A DNA stretch of 64,000 nt from Yponomeuta sedellus (GCA_934045075.1 OW203749.1:930001-994000), one strand, 5' to 3'. Positions 1 through 12,205 are shown, counted from the stretch's first letter. Notes: generated from the letters alone by a model not told the origin. Translations and numbers: made by a program.

Positions 1-1192
1 ATTTATCGATATCGATAAATTTTCATCCAGGGGCTCCGCAGTTAGCCTAATAAAATTAATAAAAATCAATGTTTTCAATAAAACGACAAATGAAATTAGT
101 ATTTTATTATTGATTATCAAATCACAATAATTGTGGTCAAGGTCTATTGAATTTATTTCAGCAGCTATTTGGTTTTTCCTTAGAGGTGTCCAATCTGAGC
201 GAACTTCATCAATCGGTGGTTTGGATTCAGGTGCTGAAATCGTCAAAAAAAGTTAAGTTGAGTCGTTATTGATTATTAATTTGTTGGTAAACTATGCTAC
301 TTACCGGGATAGTTCTGATAAATATGCTGAGATTCCAGGCCACAATAATTGTGGTCAAACCCTACTGGACCAATAGCAACAGCTGATATTTTGGCTGCTG
401 TACAAGGTGCTGAAAATGATAACACTTTGTAATTTATCAAAGTAAACATACTCTAGTTACAAAAAACTTCAGCGATACATGAAAAGTCTACGTACCAGAG
501 TTGTTTTGTGAAGCTCGACAACTAATAGGTTTTTGTATAGCTGAATCTGAAAATAAACAATTGCAAGAATAGTCCGAAAAAAAAATAGTTTGTTCCTGTT
601 TACCACATAACTGCATAATTGACTATGTAACTATCAAATACATTTTTATAAAAAAATATTTTAAGTTAAAAATTAGTAAAAAAAATATTTTAGTAATTCC
701 AATCACTAACCAGTTTCAAGTGATGCGACGTGGCTACGTGGTAAGGAAACTCAGCTAGTAAGTAATCAGGAAGAGGAGGCGCATTTATAAGTAGAGAAGA
801 TACAGCCCTGTAAAAAAATGTTTATCAAAGTATGTCATTTACGTATTAAGACGTAATAATAATATTGCGTTCTAAATGACGGAGCAAAATATATTCAAAT
901 GTTCGACGTAAAGCAAGGCGTATTTTGTGTTTTATTACATAATTATTCATGAAATGTAGTAAGTGTTACATTATAAGTTTATAACACAACTCACCATTTA
1001 TTTAATCGGCTTCCTTTTAAAATAGTTGTAAAAATCTTTCGGCCGGAAATGATCTCTACAAACATATTTATGTTGGTGGAGTTTTTCGATGGGGATATAC
1101 GATATAAGATCTTCCACAATTTTCACCCATTGTCTGCATCTAAAAAAAAAACAAGATTCAATGCAGCCACTAATAGTGCATCGTTGAAACAT
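1..1192 (-). pseudogene. Candidate multi-exon THAP-domain gene, partial and probably degenerate
   Basis: The minus-strand ORF at 998-1192 carries a THAP-type zinc finger: a Cys-x4-Cys pair (CTISGC), a Trp (CRQW) and a C-x2-H-F end (VCRDHF). THAP domains bind DNA and occur in host regulators and in P-element-type transposases. The stretch between the second Cys and the Trp is about 15 residues shorter than usual and lacks the usual FP motif, and a T-rich tract plus AG (acceptor at 1140-1141) sits inside the ORF, so the domain may be split by an intron. Downstream on the same strand are segments with AG/GT borders: 711-807, 496-546, 305-409, and from 233 past the window edge. The last three stay open in one shared phase; 711-807 is open only in another phase, and a stop precedes the GTGAGT donor near 977-983. 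Either the exon model is incomplete or this is a pseudogene or transposon-derived gene. Confidence 0.4.
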
Positions 1193-1816
1193 TGTTATGG
1201 CTTACAGCAATTCACCCGTCATACACTGAGTAGTAATTCTGACCAAGGTACTTATCAGATATTTTTTTATCGATATTGAATATGTGTATGGCACATCACT
1301 ATGACATTGAAACATCTGAGTATTTTTCTCATAGTATATTAATTACGTTATTTAATATAATTTATGATCTTGCTCTTGTGCAAGATGACAAAAACTGTAG
1401 CCAGAAATACTTACCGGTCTTCATCCCTAGGAAATTTACCCATAAACTTTCTTTTGGTACCCTTTGACCGGCTGCATCTTATTTTACAAATGGCACAAGT
1501 TCGACACCATCCGATCAATGCCAATATTAAAAGAAAATCACTAAACACTGTACAACAAGATACACACAGCTAGATATTGAACAAACTTAAAACACAAAAA
1601 TTTTAACTAGAAAACGTTCTAGTATGTGCCGCGTTCCGCCATATTTGTTATGTTTTCAGTTTGACATTGACAGCAAAGAAAGAGTAAGTAGTATTAAAGA
1701 GTGAGACAAAAATATGTCCGCCATTAAAACGGGGCTAAATGCGAACAAAAATTTCAAAGTTCCTACTTGCGCTAGGCTGTTAAGTAACGCTTTCAAAAAG
1801 ACGCCCGTCACATCGG

Positions 1817-2126
1817 AGGGCTTAGTGCGAGTTTTTTAACTACTCTACTCGATCGCGTTAACGTAAACTCATATTTCTATGGCATCGAGGAAGCGCCACC
1901 TAGCGACAAGTATGGCAATTAAAATTGCTGAGTGCGAGTTGTAATGGTTTACGTTGAGAAGTGAACACGTTTATCAGCCAAAACACGAATAAACGCGAGT
2001 GCGAGTTGTACTGTGACAGCGTTTTGCCAGTTCGAACGGTTAACTTACTCATACTCACTACTCAATGCTCGATTAACGCGGTAGTAAAGTTATTCGATTG
2101 GATCTGTCAAACTCGCACTAAGCACT
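1817..2126 (+). mobile_element. MITE-A copy 1 (AGTGCTTAGTG family)
   Basis: A non-coding element of about 310 bp with terminal inverted repeats (AGGGCTTAGTGCGAG at the left, CTCGCACTAAGCACT at the right). It is nearly identical to the inverted copy at 23789-24093 and to the fold-back copy at 42990-43372. No transposase is present, so it would depend on an autonomous relative in trans. The open frame at 1961-2170 lies in this element and its flank and is not considered a gene. Confidence 0.75.
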
Positions 2127-2260
2127 CAGTCTTCCGAGACCACGGTACTTATAAAAGTGCCGAAACGTAGGAACATTTTAAAAATATAAAATAAAAATCT
2201 GTGTAAATAATACCTACAGTTTTTATTATGTCTAGTGCTCGTGTTAACCTAATGCCCTCT
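2127..2260 (+). repeat. Repeat tail overlapping the RPABC3 3' flank
   Basis: An AT-rich stretch around 2219-2253 is repeated in the same sense relative to RPABC3 as the sequence at 63918-63952 on the plus strand, with about one mismatch over 35 bases. It includes the motif acacgagcactagacataa. The RPABC3 transcript therefore probably ends in repeat-derived DNA. Confidence 0.4.
2222..2227 (-). promoter_or_regulatory. Polyadenylation signal for RPABC3
   Basis: An AATAAA hexamer on the minus strand about 200 bases past the RPABC3 stop codon. No better-placed hexamer was noticed between the stop and this point. It lies in a sequence repeated at 63.9 kb, so the signal may have been supplied by a repeat. 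Confidence 0.45.
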
Positions 2261-2426
2261 CCACCCTCCCATGCGAGAACAAGCGAGAACAATGAACATT
2301 GGCGCGTAACTACAAAAATAATCATGAAACTGTTTGCTATAAACGCAATGTATATCGTTCTCGCGTGTTCTCGCGCGAGAATGTGGATAACCTAACCTTA
2401 GAACTACATCCTAAGACTATTCTAAG

Positions 2427-3587
<1,161 letters not shown>

Positions 3588-4234
3588 TGTGTAGTTTTAG
3601 TAACACAAAGTGCGAGAAATTAGGATTTTTAGAAGAAAAACACAGCGGCGATATTTTTGAGGTTGTTTTTTGATCCCACACAGTTTATTCAAGTTAGTGA
3701 TGTGAACTGGTTCCATAAAAAACGGTAGAGCCGAAGTTTTTACAAAACCGAAAATTTTTAAATAAGAAAAGCAGTATTATTGCAGTAGTAGTAGTAGGTT
3801 TGACGTAGTTATGCGAAAACACAGTCAAAAGATTAAAAAAAAGTAATATACGATAGGCGTCGAATTGACAACTTTCTCCTTTTTTGAAGTCGGTTAAAAA
3901 ATCAACTAAATCCGGGTATAATGAAACAGACAGTCACCTGTTTTTTGAAAAACTCACTGATTACTTTCTTTATGTAGTGTAATTTGCACGGTGTGACCGT
4001 TAGTCAAGAGAAAAGTCACGTTGTTTTGATAATTTTGATAAAACTTATTTTCCAAGTAAGACGAGCGTTAAATATAATTCAATTCAGTTTGTTTGGGAAC
4101 CAGTGCAGATAATAAGGGGCCATCCATTATTATTGTGTCATATGAATTCCCTGCTGTTTTTACCTTTCCTTCGTCCTTGTTACAACTAGTCACATTTCTG
4201 AGACTCTTCCTCGACTTTAGTGTGATGGCACATA
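3588..4234. other. Intergenic region upstream of RPABC3
   Basis: AT-rich DNA containing the presumed RPABC3 promoter. No TATA box, exon or repeat border could be identified with confidence. Confidence 0.4.
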
Positions 4235-4855
4235 TTTTGCAATCCGCTCCTTGACTCTCTTTTCAAGCAAATGTCTTAAATGGTATATATCTCTTCCACT
4301 AGACCAAAAAATATTTTAGTATATTTTTTAAGGACTTGAGAGCAACAAAAACTTTATTTTTAATCTTTGCTTTGCTAAACAGCCAATGAACCAAATGGTT
4401 GGAAGACCTGAAGGCTTGTAAACAAAGTCTGAAATTTAAAATCTGTGAGCATAGTGAAACAACCCAATCATGATTTCATCGAGTTTACATGCATAAAGCA
4501 GTTATCATTATTGCATTGTTCGAGAGTGCAAAAACAAGACCACCGGGAAGTTGTAGATTCGTGTAACCAGTGAAATAAACATACCAAAAATTTGGTTCAA
4601 ACTTGCCAAAAGAGACCCCGATACTTTATCGACTGAAACTCGGGTGTATTTATGTGAAGATCACTTTGATGAAAGTCCTATACTAATCAATGTCCACTGG
4701 CTCTGGCTGACAGATGTTTGTTTACAAACCAATGATGGTTTCAAGATGGTAGATAGCGCTTTCACCGTTCCGAATTAAAAGCGGAAAATATTTCTTTAAT
4801 TTCCAAATTTTTGTAGCCATCCTACATACTTACTTAGCAAAGAATATATTTTAGT
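4235..4855 (+). mobile_element. THAP-bearing DNA-transposon relic, copy 1
   Basis: This segment recurs in inverse orientation at about 38490-39100, where the THAP-coding middle is missing and a mariner MITE is inserted. Shared landmarks are the ends near gactctcttttcaag and catcctacatacttactta. The open middle and the THAP remnant suggest a non-autonomous relative of a P-element-like transposon, although no transposase core or terminal repeats were found. Confidence 0.5.
4512..4676 (+). pseudogene. Degenerate THAP-domain coding remnant
   Basis: Reading from 4512 the frame gives a Cys-x4-Cys pair (CIVREC), a Trp in KIWFKLAKRD and the C-terminal C-x2-H-F signature in YLCEDHF, in the order and rough spacing of a THAP zinc finger. 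One in-frame stop occurs after KTTGKL and there is no long continuation, so it is not functional as read. It differs from the THAP exon at 1.0 kb, so the two are not recent duplicates. Confidence 0.55.
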
Positions 4856-5897
4856 TTCTTACGTTACATACTACAGGAAATATTCATTTATCGCGTCAAA
4901 TTTGATACGAGTCAAGTAGCGGATTTTACATTTAGGAATTATTTAATTCAAACAGAAGTTACAATATTAGTTCAAGAGTAGAATATTTTGTGAATAGTGC
5001 AAAGTTCGTGTTTTAACACATAGATTTGGAAATATTTGACGTCACGAAATTAAGGACCCCTTCCACGCCCCTGTCACACAATGTCACACTTCGTCGACCC
5101 CCTCCCTCCCCCTTAATGTGTAATTTTTTTTATTTATTGTAATACACAACAGATAAGCAACATTACATGCAATAATATCAGGATGTAATTTATGGATGAT
5201 CTCTAAATTGCTGTTTTCATTATGATTCCATTAACTGATTTCAGTACCAAAATAATTACAATCTACATCATTTTGACATTGCGTTTTCACTAGTTTTTAT
5301 AAATCATAAGACATTTTTAAACTTAATAGGTATTGGAAAATATCGGTTGGTATGATTTAACATCACTATCTGGAGTGACAGTGTCAGTCATTTTTCGTCA
5401 AGTTGTGGTGCCTGCAGGAAACATAAGTTGCGTTCTTAATTAATCTCAAACTTTTTGCGCAATATTTCGTTACACACGGCCAAACGTTTTTTACAATATA
5501 ATTTCAACAATTACATTTGTAGAGCTCCTAAAATGGTTTAATAAACACACGGGTAGGGTTCTTCCTCAGTGCCAGCAAATGCACCAATACTTACGTCCGT
5601 AGCAATACTAATTTCCGAACGCTATGATAACAACTTATCAAGTTGTCTACACTGTCGATTGTCATGCTTTGTTCGGCAAGTGGCGCCCTCTGACAACAAA
5701 ATATCACACAAAAACGCACTATATCCTAACCTCAAAACAAAGCATTTGCGTATTCGTCTCGCGTTCGCACGTGCTGCGGACGAAACCTCATGGAACACTG
5801 ATAAAACAACACGTAGTGCCATCCACTGTGCTTGAAGTTACAAAATAAATCGTACCGCGCAACCTAAGCGTGTGGCGAACCGATAAATCTTATAATA
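4856..5897. other. Intergenic region and dyskerin upstream region
   Basis: AT-rich to about 5560, then more mixed composition up to the dyskerin ATG, where the promoter and 5' UTR must lie. Overlapping short frames on both strands at 5569-5848 look incidental. No TATA box or initiator is convincing. Confidence 0.4.
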
Positions 5898-7409
5898 ATG
5901 ACGGAAGTTCTAATACCCGGTGTGGTTAGCGAGAAAAAGAAGAAGAAAAACAAGGATGGAGTCTCCCTTGGATCCTACCAGAAGCTCGGAGATTTCAAGA
6001 TCGACCCTTCCGAGTGCGTGACCAAGTTAGACACGGCTTACTGGCCGCTGTTGCTTAAAAACTTCGATCGATTAAACGTGCGCACTAACCACTACACCCC
6101 GCTACCTTTCGGCCATTCGCCCCTGAAGCGCCCGATCAGCGAGTACATCAAATCTGGCTTCATCAACGTCGACAAGCCTAGCAACCCGAGCTCCCATGAG
6201 GTTGTCTCCTGGATAAAACGGATCCTGAAAGTGGAGAAGACTGGTCATTCCGGTACACTCGATCCTAAGGTCACTGGCTGCCTCATCGTGTGCATCGATC
6301 GGGCTACGCGGCTGGTCAAGTCGCAACAGAACGCCGGTAAGGAGTACGTGGCAGTTTTCAGCTTACATTCGGCTGTTGAGAGCATAAAAAAGGTCACCCA
6401 AGGTCTGGAGAAACTGCGAGGTGCACTGTTCCAACGTCCACCTCTGATTTCTGCTGTGAAACGTCAGCTACGCGTCCGATCGGTGTACGACAGCAAACTG
6501 CTCGATTATGATGAGGAACGGAACATCGGGGTCTTTTGGGTGAGCTGCGAAGCTGGCTCCTACATCCGTACTATGTGTGTACACTTGGGACTCTTCCTTG
6601 GGGTTGGTGGACAGATGATTGAGCTTAGACGTGTACGCTCTGGAATCCAGGGGGAGAAGGAAGGCATGGTGACGATGCATGACATCTTAGACGCTCAGTG
6701 GGCATATGAAAACCACAAAGATGAAACATACTTGAGGAGAGTTATCAAACCATTGGAAGGCCTCCTCGTCGCTCATAAGAGGATCTTTATCAAAGACAGT
6801 GCAGTGAATGCTGTGTGCTATGGTGCCAAAGTTCTCTTGCCAGGCATCTTGAGGTACGAAGATGGGATTGAAATAGACCAGGAGATTGTCATCGTCACAA
6901 CAAAGGGCGAGGCGGTAGCCCTAGCCGTAGCACTGATGACAACTTCAACGATGGCTTCCTGTGACCACGGAGTTGCAGCGAAACTGAAGAGGGTCATCAT
7001 GGAGCGTGATACATATCCAAGAAAGTGGGGGCTCGGTCCTAAAGCTTCCAAGAAGAAGAGCTTAATCCAAGAAGGCAAGCTGGATAAATTTGGGAAACCA
7101 AATGAGAACACTCCTAATGAATGGCTGAATAGTTACGTAGACTACAAAGTGAAGAAAGAAGAAAATGGTGTCGAGGAAGATAGCAGTAGGAAGCGGACGG
7201 CCAGTACAGCCAACGCTGACGATCCCAATGACTCCACTGAGGTAAAATCAGAGAAGAAAAAGAAAAAAAAGAAGCGTGACTTAGACGCAACAGCTGAAGC
7301 CGAGGTTGACACTACGATGGAAGTGGCAGAAGGAGGAGATGATACAGCACGCAAAGAGAAGAAAAAGAAGAAGAAAAAGGACAAAGAACTAGAAAGGCAG
7401 GAGGAGTGA
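5898..7409 (+). CDS. Nop60B: Dyskerin, H/ACA RNP pseudouridine synthase (Nop60B/DKC1/Cbf5), single exon
   Basis: The protein is the catalytic subunit of nucleolar H/ACA ribonucleoproteins, which isomerise uridine to pseudouridine in rRNA and snRNA at sites chosen by guide RNAs. The 503 residues are close to the usual animal length of about 505-515. In order: a Lys-rich N-terminus (residues 13-19), the dyskerin-like domain (about 45-105), a TruB catalytic domain containing GHSGTLDP with the presumed catalytic Asp at residue 122, the AVKRQLRVR and [15 protein letters not shown] segments (about 187-231), a PUA domain for guide RNA binding (about 296-371), and a low-complexity tail with Lys runs near 453-459 and 488-494 that fit nucleolar targeting. 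The first Met has A at -3 and aligns with the family start. No intron, frameshift or missing motif is seen. A native intronless gene and a functional retrocopy cannot be separated from this sequence alone. Confidence 0.97.
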   Translation: MTEVLIPGVVSEKKKKKNKDGVSLGSYQKLGDFKIDPSECVTKLDTAYWPLLLKNFDRLNVRTNHYTPLPFGHSPLKRPISEYIKSGFINVDKPSNPSSHEVVSWIKRILKVEKTGHSGTLDPKVTGCLIVCIDRATRLVKSQQNAGKEYVAVFSLHSAVESIKKVTQGLEKLRGALFQRPPLISAVKRQLRVRSVYDSKLLDYDEERNIGVFWVSCEAGSYIRTMCVHLGLFLGVGGQMIELRRVRSGIQGEKEGMVTMHDILDAQWAYENHKDETYLRRVIKPLEGLLVAHKRIFIKDSAVNAVCYGAKVLLPGILRYEDGIEIDQEIVIVTTKGEAVALAVALMTTSTMASCDHGVAAKLKRVIMERDTYPRKWGLGPKASKKKSLIQEGKLDKFGKPNENTPNEWLNSYVDYKVKKEENGVEEDSSRKRTASTANADDPNDSTEVKSEKKKKKKKRDLDATAEAEVDTTMEVAEGGDDTARKEKKKKKKKDKELERQEE

Positions 7410-8182
7410 AAGAGTGATATATATTATATTTTTTATGAAGGACAATTTTTAGTATGACGGAAGATGAGATATCGTACTTTCAACGCAACACTGGCGGTTG
7501 CATGTTGATAACTATATTTTGTACTAGCTAGGAGTAAAATTTTCATGTAATTCTGAGTATTTTCGCTAGTTGCAGTTGTCAAAAACCATTCTTTTCCTCA
7601 GAAAATTTGATTGGAACTTCTGAAGTAGATTATTGAAACAAACCAGTTTGTGTGCCTGTCTCGGTCAATATATTTCTAATAATAAGTTCTACTTACATCA
7701 GTAACACAAATTTTCCTACCATCAAAGGTAGACTGTTATTATGTGATAATAGTTTCTGTCTAGATTTTTGAATAAGTCAATCGTCATACATTTCCTTTGT
7801 CAATGCATTAGTAAACATTTTCATGACGAATAGGTACTAAAGTAGCTTTTGTTTTCAGTGATAAGAACATAATTATTTTGTTTTGTTCAGTAGACGGGTA
7901 TGATGCATATTTGTTTTGCCTTAAGAAAATGCCCATCAAATAGATGAATTAAGCAGCAATGATTTTCTTTGTAAAGTGAATTATAGTTTTAAGTTTAATT
8001 GGTACTTGTGTACGACACAATTTTACATAAGATTGTCCTGATAAAGTTTTTTAGTCTTAGTTAAGTACAGGAGTTAACTTAAGTTTAATAGTCGTATGTA
8101 AGTTGAAATGTTGGCATGTAATTGTTTCCAAGTGCAAAGAATAATGTTTTATTAATTGATAAGAGCAGTTCTCAGGAATAAA
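7410..8182 (+). other. Probable dyskerin 3' UTR
   Basis: AT-rich non-coding sequence between the dyskerin stop codon and the AATAAA at 8177. No repeat family was recognised in it, which fits a retained UTR in a repeat-rich region. Confidence 0.6.
8177..8182 (+). promoter_or_regulatory. Polyadenylation signal of dyskerin
   Basis: AATAAA followed about 20 bases later by a GT/T-rich stretch (tgttgattttatttgtgg), the usual arrangement for 3' end formation. No long A tract follows, so there is no direct trace of a retroposed poly(A) tail. Confidence 0.65.
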
Positions 8183-8251
8183 CGTGGAAATCTAAATTAT
8201 TGTTGATTTTATTTGTGGCATTTTTACTGATGATAATTTTTAAATAAATTA

Positions 8252-8530
8252 GAAATGAAATGAAAAGGTTTTATTCAAAGTAGCACAGAAACTGCGGCTT
8301 AAGGAACGTTACAATTCAAACTAGGTGTCCATTTCAAAATCTAGATCATTTTGGAGAAAAAATTGACAAAAAAAACGGCAAACTTAGTCTTTTCAAAGTC
8401 CTTAATTAACATAGCTTACACAATTATATAGAACTCATACATTGTACTGGCTTTAATTCCAGACCACATTGTCATCCAAATAATCCTTTAAGTTATAGTA
8501 GCCCTTTTGGCATAAAGTGTACTTAACATA
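8252..8530 (-). mobile_element. LINE-A 3' end, 5'-truncated
   Basis: Reverse complement of the last 280 bases of the LINE-A element at 11560-12154, including the end motif cctttcatttcat-like tail and gtaacgttc near aagccgcag. It lies just after the dyskerin polyadenylation signal, in the opposite orientation. Confidence 0.75.
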
Positions 8531-9712
8531 TTTTTTTTACCGCGATTTAGTACATAGGTCATGTCTTGAAGGGCCTAATGTAGGTCATGCGTCAAGTTAC
8601 TGAGGACATCAAGCGACCGGACTGGACAAAAATTCGGTGTTTAGAAAGAAAGAATATTGTCATGCAAGGTTTACAATGTTTATATTACCTATAGTTACAT
8701 ATCTAGACAGAACTTGGCTATAAATAATAAAAAAAAACTAGTGGTGTTTACAAGGTTCTTTTAAAACGCCTTTTCTTCAACTTCATGTATTCTTTTTTGG
8801 GGACACCCAAGGGACAAAAGTCCCTCGTCTGCGAAATGTGCATATTAATATCTAACCAGCGAATAATTTATACTATAAATATTTTTAGTAAGCGCCATTC
8901 GTCAACAGATGCTATTAAAATATTTGGCGCGAAGTTAACGAGCTCGCTGCTCCCCGCTAGATGTCGCTAGCAATTTTAAAATTCTTGTTACCACTAGATG
9001 TCACTAACTTTTCCACGTTTTTTTAAACTAACGTTAAATTGGCCAAACAGATGGGGCGCGGAAAAGGCACGCAAATGATTTTTCGTACAAAAAATCTACT
9101 GAAAGGACAAAGCCTACACAGAACATACGACGCAAGCTCGCGGTTTCTGCGGGCGCGTTCGGTCTTTTCCTCACCTTGCATTCTGTGTGGCCGCTGGCTT
9201 ACGTAATGTTTTTGTTCTGCCTCTCGACGCTAGATGCCGCTGCAAGTCGTTTACACTCATAAGTTACTCTCGCCAGTAAAATATACTTAACTATGGTTAC
9301 TCTATGTTTACACTCGTTACAAATGCCACTTCAATAACAGTTTAATACAAGTTCTCCTTTGATTAAATTTATTTATTAATATGTTCAAAATTTGCTTTGA
9401 ACTCTGAAATTCCAACTAACAACTAAAACGTTTACTATAAATTCGTTATCTCTGACTTATCCGGCGCATAGGATGCTCACTAGCGCCACCAATCGAAAAA
9501 ATATCTCAACCTGTTTTATAATACGTTTCCTTCAAAAAGTAAACATCAAACTCTTAATATTTTTGATAACTATTTTTAGAACCTACAGTATAGAATAGAA
9601 CCAAGCATCAGCAAGCAACCTAGGACTTGGATTGGGGAAAATTTATTATAAAACGCGTTATAATTTTTTTTCCATTGGTAGCGCTAGTGAGCATCCCAAC
9701 AAAGCGCAACTG
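8531..9712. other. Intergenic, nothing recognised
   Basis: AT-rich DNA with two similar pieces near 8955 and 8993 (ctagatgtc followed by act or gct). No coding signal or clear repeat boundary was seen. Confidence 0.35.
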
Positions 9713-9720
9713 TGATGCAA

Positions 9721-10268
9721 CAGGGATGTTAGATGCCAACTTTTGAATTATGGCACCAGACGCTCAAAATTATGGTATTTTTGAAAAAAATAAGGTACGC
9801 GTAGGAAAACTCTTACAGATCTAATAAATTAGGCAGGTCCTATTAATTAAAGTATTAAAATTTCTTCGAATTTTCATAAATTGTTCAAACAAACGCTCTA
9901 CTCGCTTTTTTCTTTTTAGTCTGTGCTATTCGCTGCTACTTCTGACTAAGTTCAACTTTTTGAAGATTCACCTGTGAAGTTCACTTACAATCCACAGACT
10001 ACAAAAAATATCACAGATATGAACGTTCTTATCAACTTACTGAACGAAATGAATGAATGATTTTTTAGTGTTACTAGATATCGGTATAAAAAAAAACTCG
10101 TCAACAGCAAAAGCGAAAGATGAAAATATGTGATGCAAAAGTGCTTGTGATCAAAAAATGGCAAAATTATGGTACTTTCGCGTACCATAGTAGATGTATC
10201 ATGGTACATGGTACGAACAACTGAATTATGGTACATGTACCATAATTATGACACGTATAACATCCCTG
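9721..10268. mobile_element. hAT-like non-autonomous DNA transposon
   Basis: The element has short terminal inverted repeats, CAGGGATGTTA at the left and TAACATCCCTG at the right, and is flanked by a perfect 8-bp direct repeat TGATGCAA (9713-9720 and 10269-10276). An 8-bp target duplication and CAG-starting ends are hallmarks of the hAT superfamily. The interior is non-coding and has subterminal copies of the motif ggtac. No transposase is present. Confidence 0.85.
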
Positions 10269-10276
10269 TGATGCAA

Positions 10277-11559
10277 TGAGGTTTGAAAGTTGAAACTGCA
10301 AGCTCGTTGTAGTTGGCAGCACTGTTGAGTGTCCCTAAGAACCGCCATATTGTACTGTAATAAGTAATAAGTATTTATATTCATAATTATGATACATTAC
10401 ACTTAGCATCAAGTTACACTTTAATTTAATATAAAAGTAATATGTAAAATATAATAAAATGTAAAAAAGAGGTTATCTTTAGTTTCAGTTGAATATTAAT
10501 TAATAAGTTTAGTAGTGTGTGTGTGTGTGCGTGTGTGAGAGGGTGTGTGCGTGTGTGTAAATTAGACATATGCATTTGACCCATATACATTAACCTACAG
10601 TTTTAAGAAGCTTGTTGTTTGGTCTAGAGGCTTTCTTCAATACTTTGTGTAGAGATTCATCGCCTCTATTATGAATTGCATCCATAGGGATCTTCAGGTT
10701 GAAAATGGGCATCACATAGTCTTGACGAAGTGCTAGCCTTCCAAATTTTTCTACGATGAGCTTTCTGCCAAAGTTTTCTTCTTTTAGGTTCTTTGGGAAA
10801 TAAATAAGTTCCCGTTTTTTTGTTGCAATCAACGGATGAACAAAGATAACGATTTTATTTATAAAACTATTAATTTGTTTACAAAAATCCTATAGAGAAC
10901 TGTCAAATTAATGTACACACAACAGTGCTGACATCTGTAGTGAGCATTAGCACAGATTAGATAATAGTTACTACGTAACAGATACATCACTCCCATACTA
11001 AAGCGAAAATACCTACGCTATAATAGCCTACAAAATCTTAATAATAATAACTACTGTTCACAGCGAGGAGAAATATACCATAAGTACCCGCTCAAAGAGT
11101 CGAGATTGTGTTGCCCACCGTGCGAATCACATGCAAGCGCGTCATCGCTCGAATGCGCTAGGGTTGTAGCTAAGATTATTATTACTGTAATCAAACGAAT
11201 GTTGTGAAATAACCATATTTATTTATTTGTCAAAAATATGTAATATAAAATGACAAGCTGACTTTGTTTGAGTTGTTATTAGATCAGGCCTCCCTATTAT
11301 CTCAAGCCAATTGCGGCGTCTGAAAAGCAAACATTAAGGTACCTATCAAACTTAATTTTTCGTCATTTTGGGCGATTCCTCTATTCCTACACAAATATCT
11401 AAAAAGAAGGGGACAGACAAAACTGATTTTAGTTTTTGGATTGGGCGTGGCGGTCAGAGTCGACCACATTATATTGGTTTGAATTCGAGAAATACGTAAA
11501 TATTTGACATCCATGTTTGTTGTACATGTTTTGTTTCTAATGTTTACTACAAAACAAGC
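10277..11559. other. Intergenic with GT microsatellite and one unrecognised ORF
   Basis: Holds a (GT)n tract at about 10514-10558 and the ORF at 10590-10832 described separately. Otherwise it is AT-rich with no recognised element. Confidence 0.4.
10590..10883 (-). CDS. Unrecognised short open frame, possible exon
   Basis: The minus-strand frame is open over about 98 codons and has balanced, protein-like composition (segments such as RELIYFPKNLKEENFGRK and RQDYVMPIFNLKIPMDA). It has no ATG at a convincing start; near its stop lies a possible donor, CTGTAG followed by GTTAAT. I do not recognise the family. It could be an exon of a host gene, an old retrocopy or a transposon piece. Confidence 0.25.
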   Translation of the reverse strand, partial: CKQINSFINKIVIFVHPLIATKKRELIYFPKNLKEENFGRKLIVEKFGRLALRQDYVMPIFNLKIPMDAIHNRGDESLHKVLKKASRPNNKLLKTVG

Positions 11560-12154
11560 TGGCTGGCTGGCGAAAAAGGCTGGGTAGTAGAGATTCGTTA
11601 AGAGATTTCTTTAAAGAAACTAACATCCTGACAGTTGCCAGTCAGTATATATATGAAAACATTATGTACGTTAGGAAAAATATCAGTAACTTTAAAACTT
11701 TAGGTAGCCAACACAATGTAAATACTAGAAATAAACATAAACTTTTGTTCCCACTATTTAGGCTGGCAAAGGTTAATACATCCTTCATGGGGCATTGTAT
11801 ACGCTTCTATAATAAAATCCCTGAAGATATATTAAGCTTGCCTGAATCGCGGTTCAAAAAATATGTTAAGCACACTTTGTGCCAAAAGGGCTACTATAAC
11901 ATAAAGGATTATTTAGATGACAATGAGGTCTGGAATGAAAGCCAGTACAATGTATGAGTTCTATGTTTAAAATAATTATGTAAATTATGTTAATTAAGGA
12001 CTTTTGAAAAGACTAAGTTAGGAGTTTTTTTGTCCATTTTTTCTCCTAAATGATCTAGATTTTGAAATTGACACCTAGTTTGAATTGTAACGTTCATTAA
12101 GCCGCAGTTTCTGTGCTACTTTGAATAAAACCTTTTCATTTCATTTTCATTTCA
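11560..12154 (+). mobile_element. LINE-A 3' part with C-terminal ORF2 fragment
   Basis: The frame through the Met at 11664 is open upstream to at least about 11571 and ends at 11957. It reads RDSLRDFFKETNIL, then SQYIYENIMYVRKN, then FYNKIPEDILSLP and KGYYNIKDYLDD, the C-terminal pattern of jockey/CR1-type ORF2 proteins past the reverse transcriptase. The catalytic domains are missing, so it is dead. The 3' UTR (11958-12154) is what recurs at 8252, 22230, 23240, 24257, 35140, 47776, 51636 and 54775, and the tail is a run of cattt repeats. Confidence 0.8.
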
Positions 12155-12205
12155 AACACTAAAACGCCAATTTAGTTGATCCTAAATTAAATTAACATTA
12201 AAAAC

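Noticed and set aside
5569..5848. Upstream ORFs before dyskerin
   Set aside because: Three overlapping frames on both strands with no family resemblance; most likely incidental open frames in promoter/5' UTR sequence.
6102..7384. Minus-strand and alternate frames within dyskerin
   Set aside because: Shadows of the conserved dyskerin reading frame; Phe/Ser runs mirror its Lys tracts.
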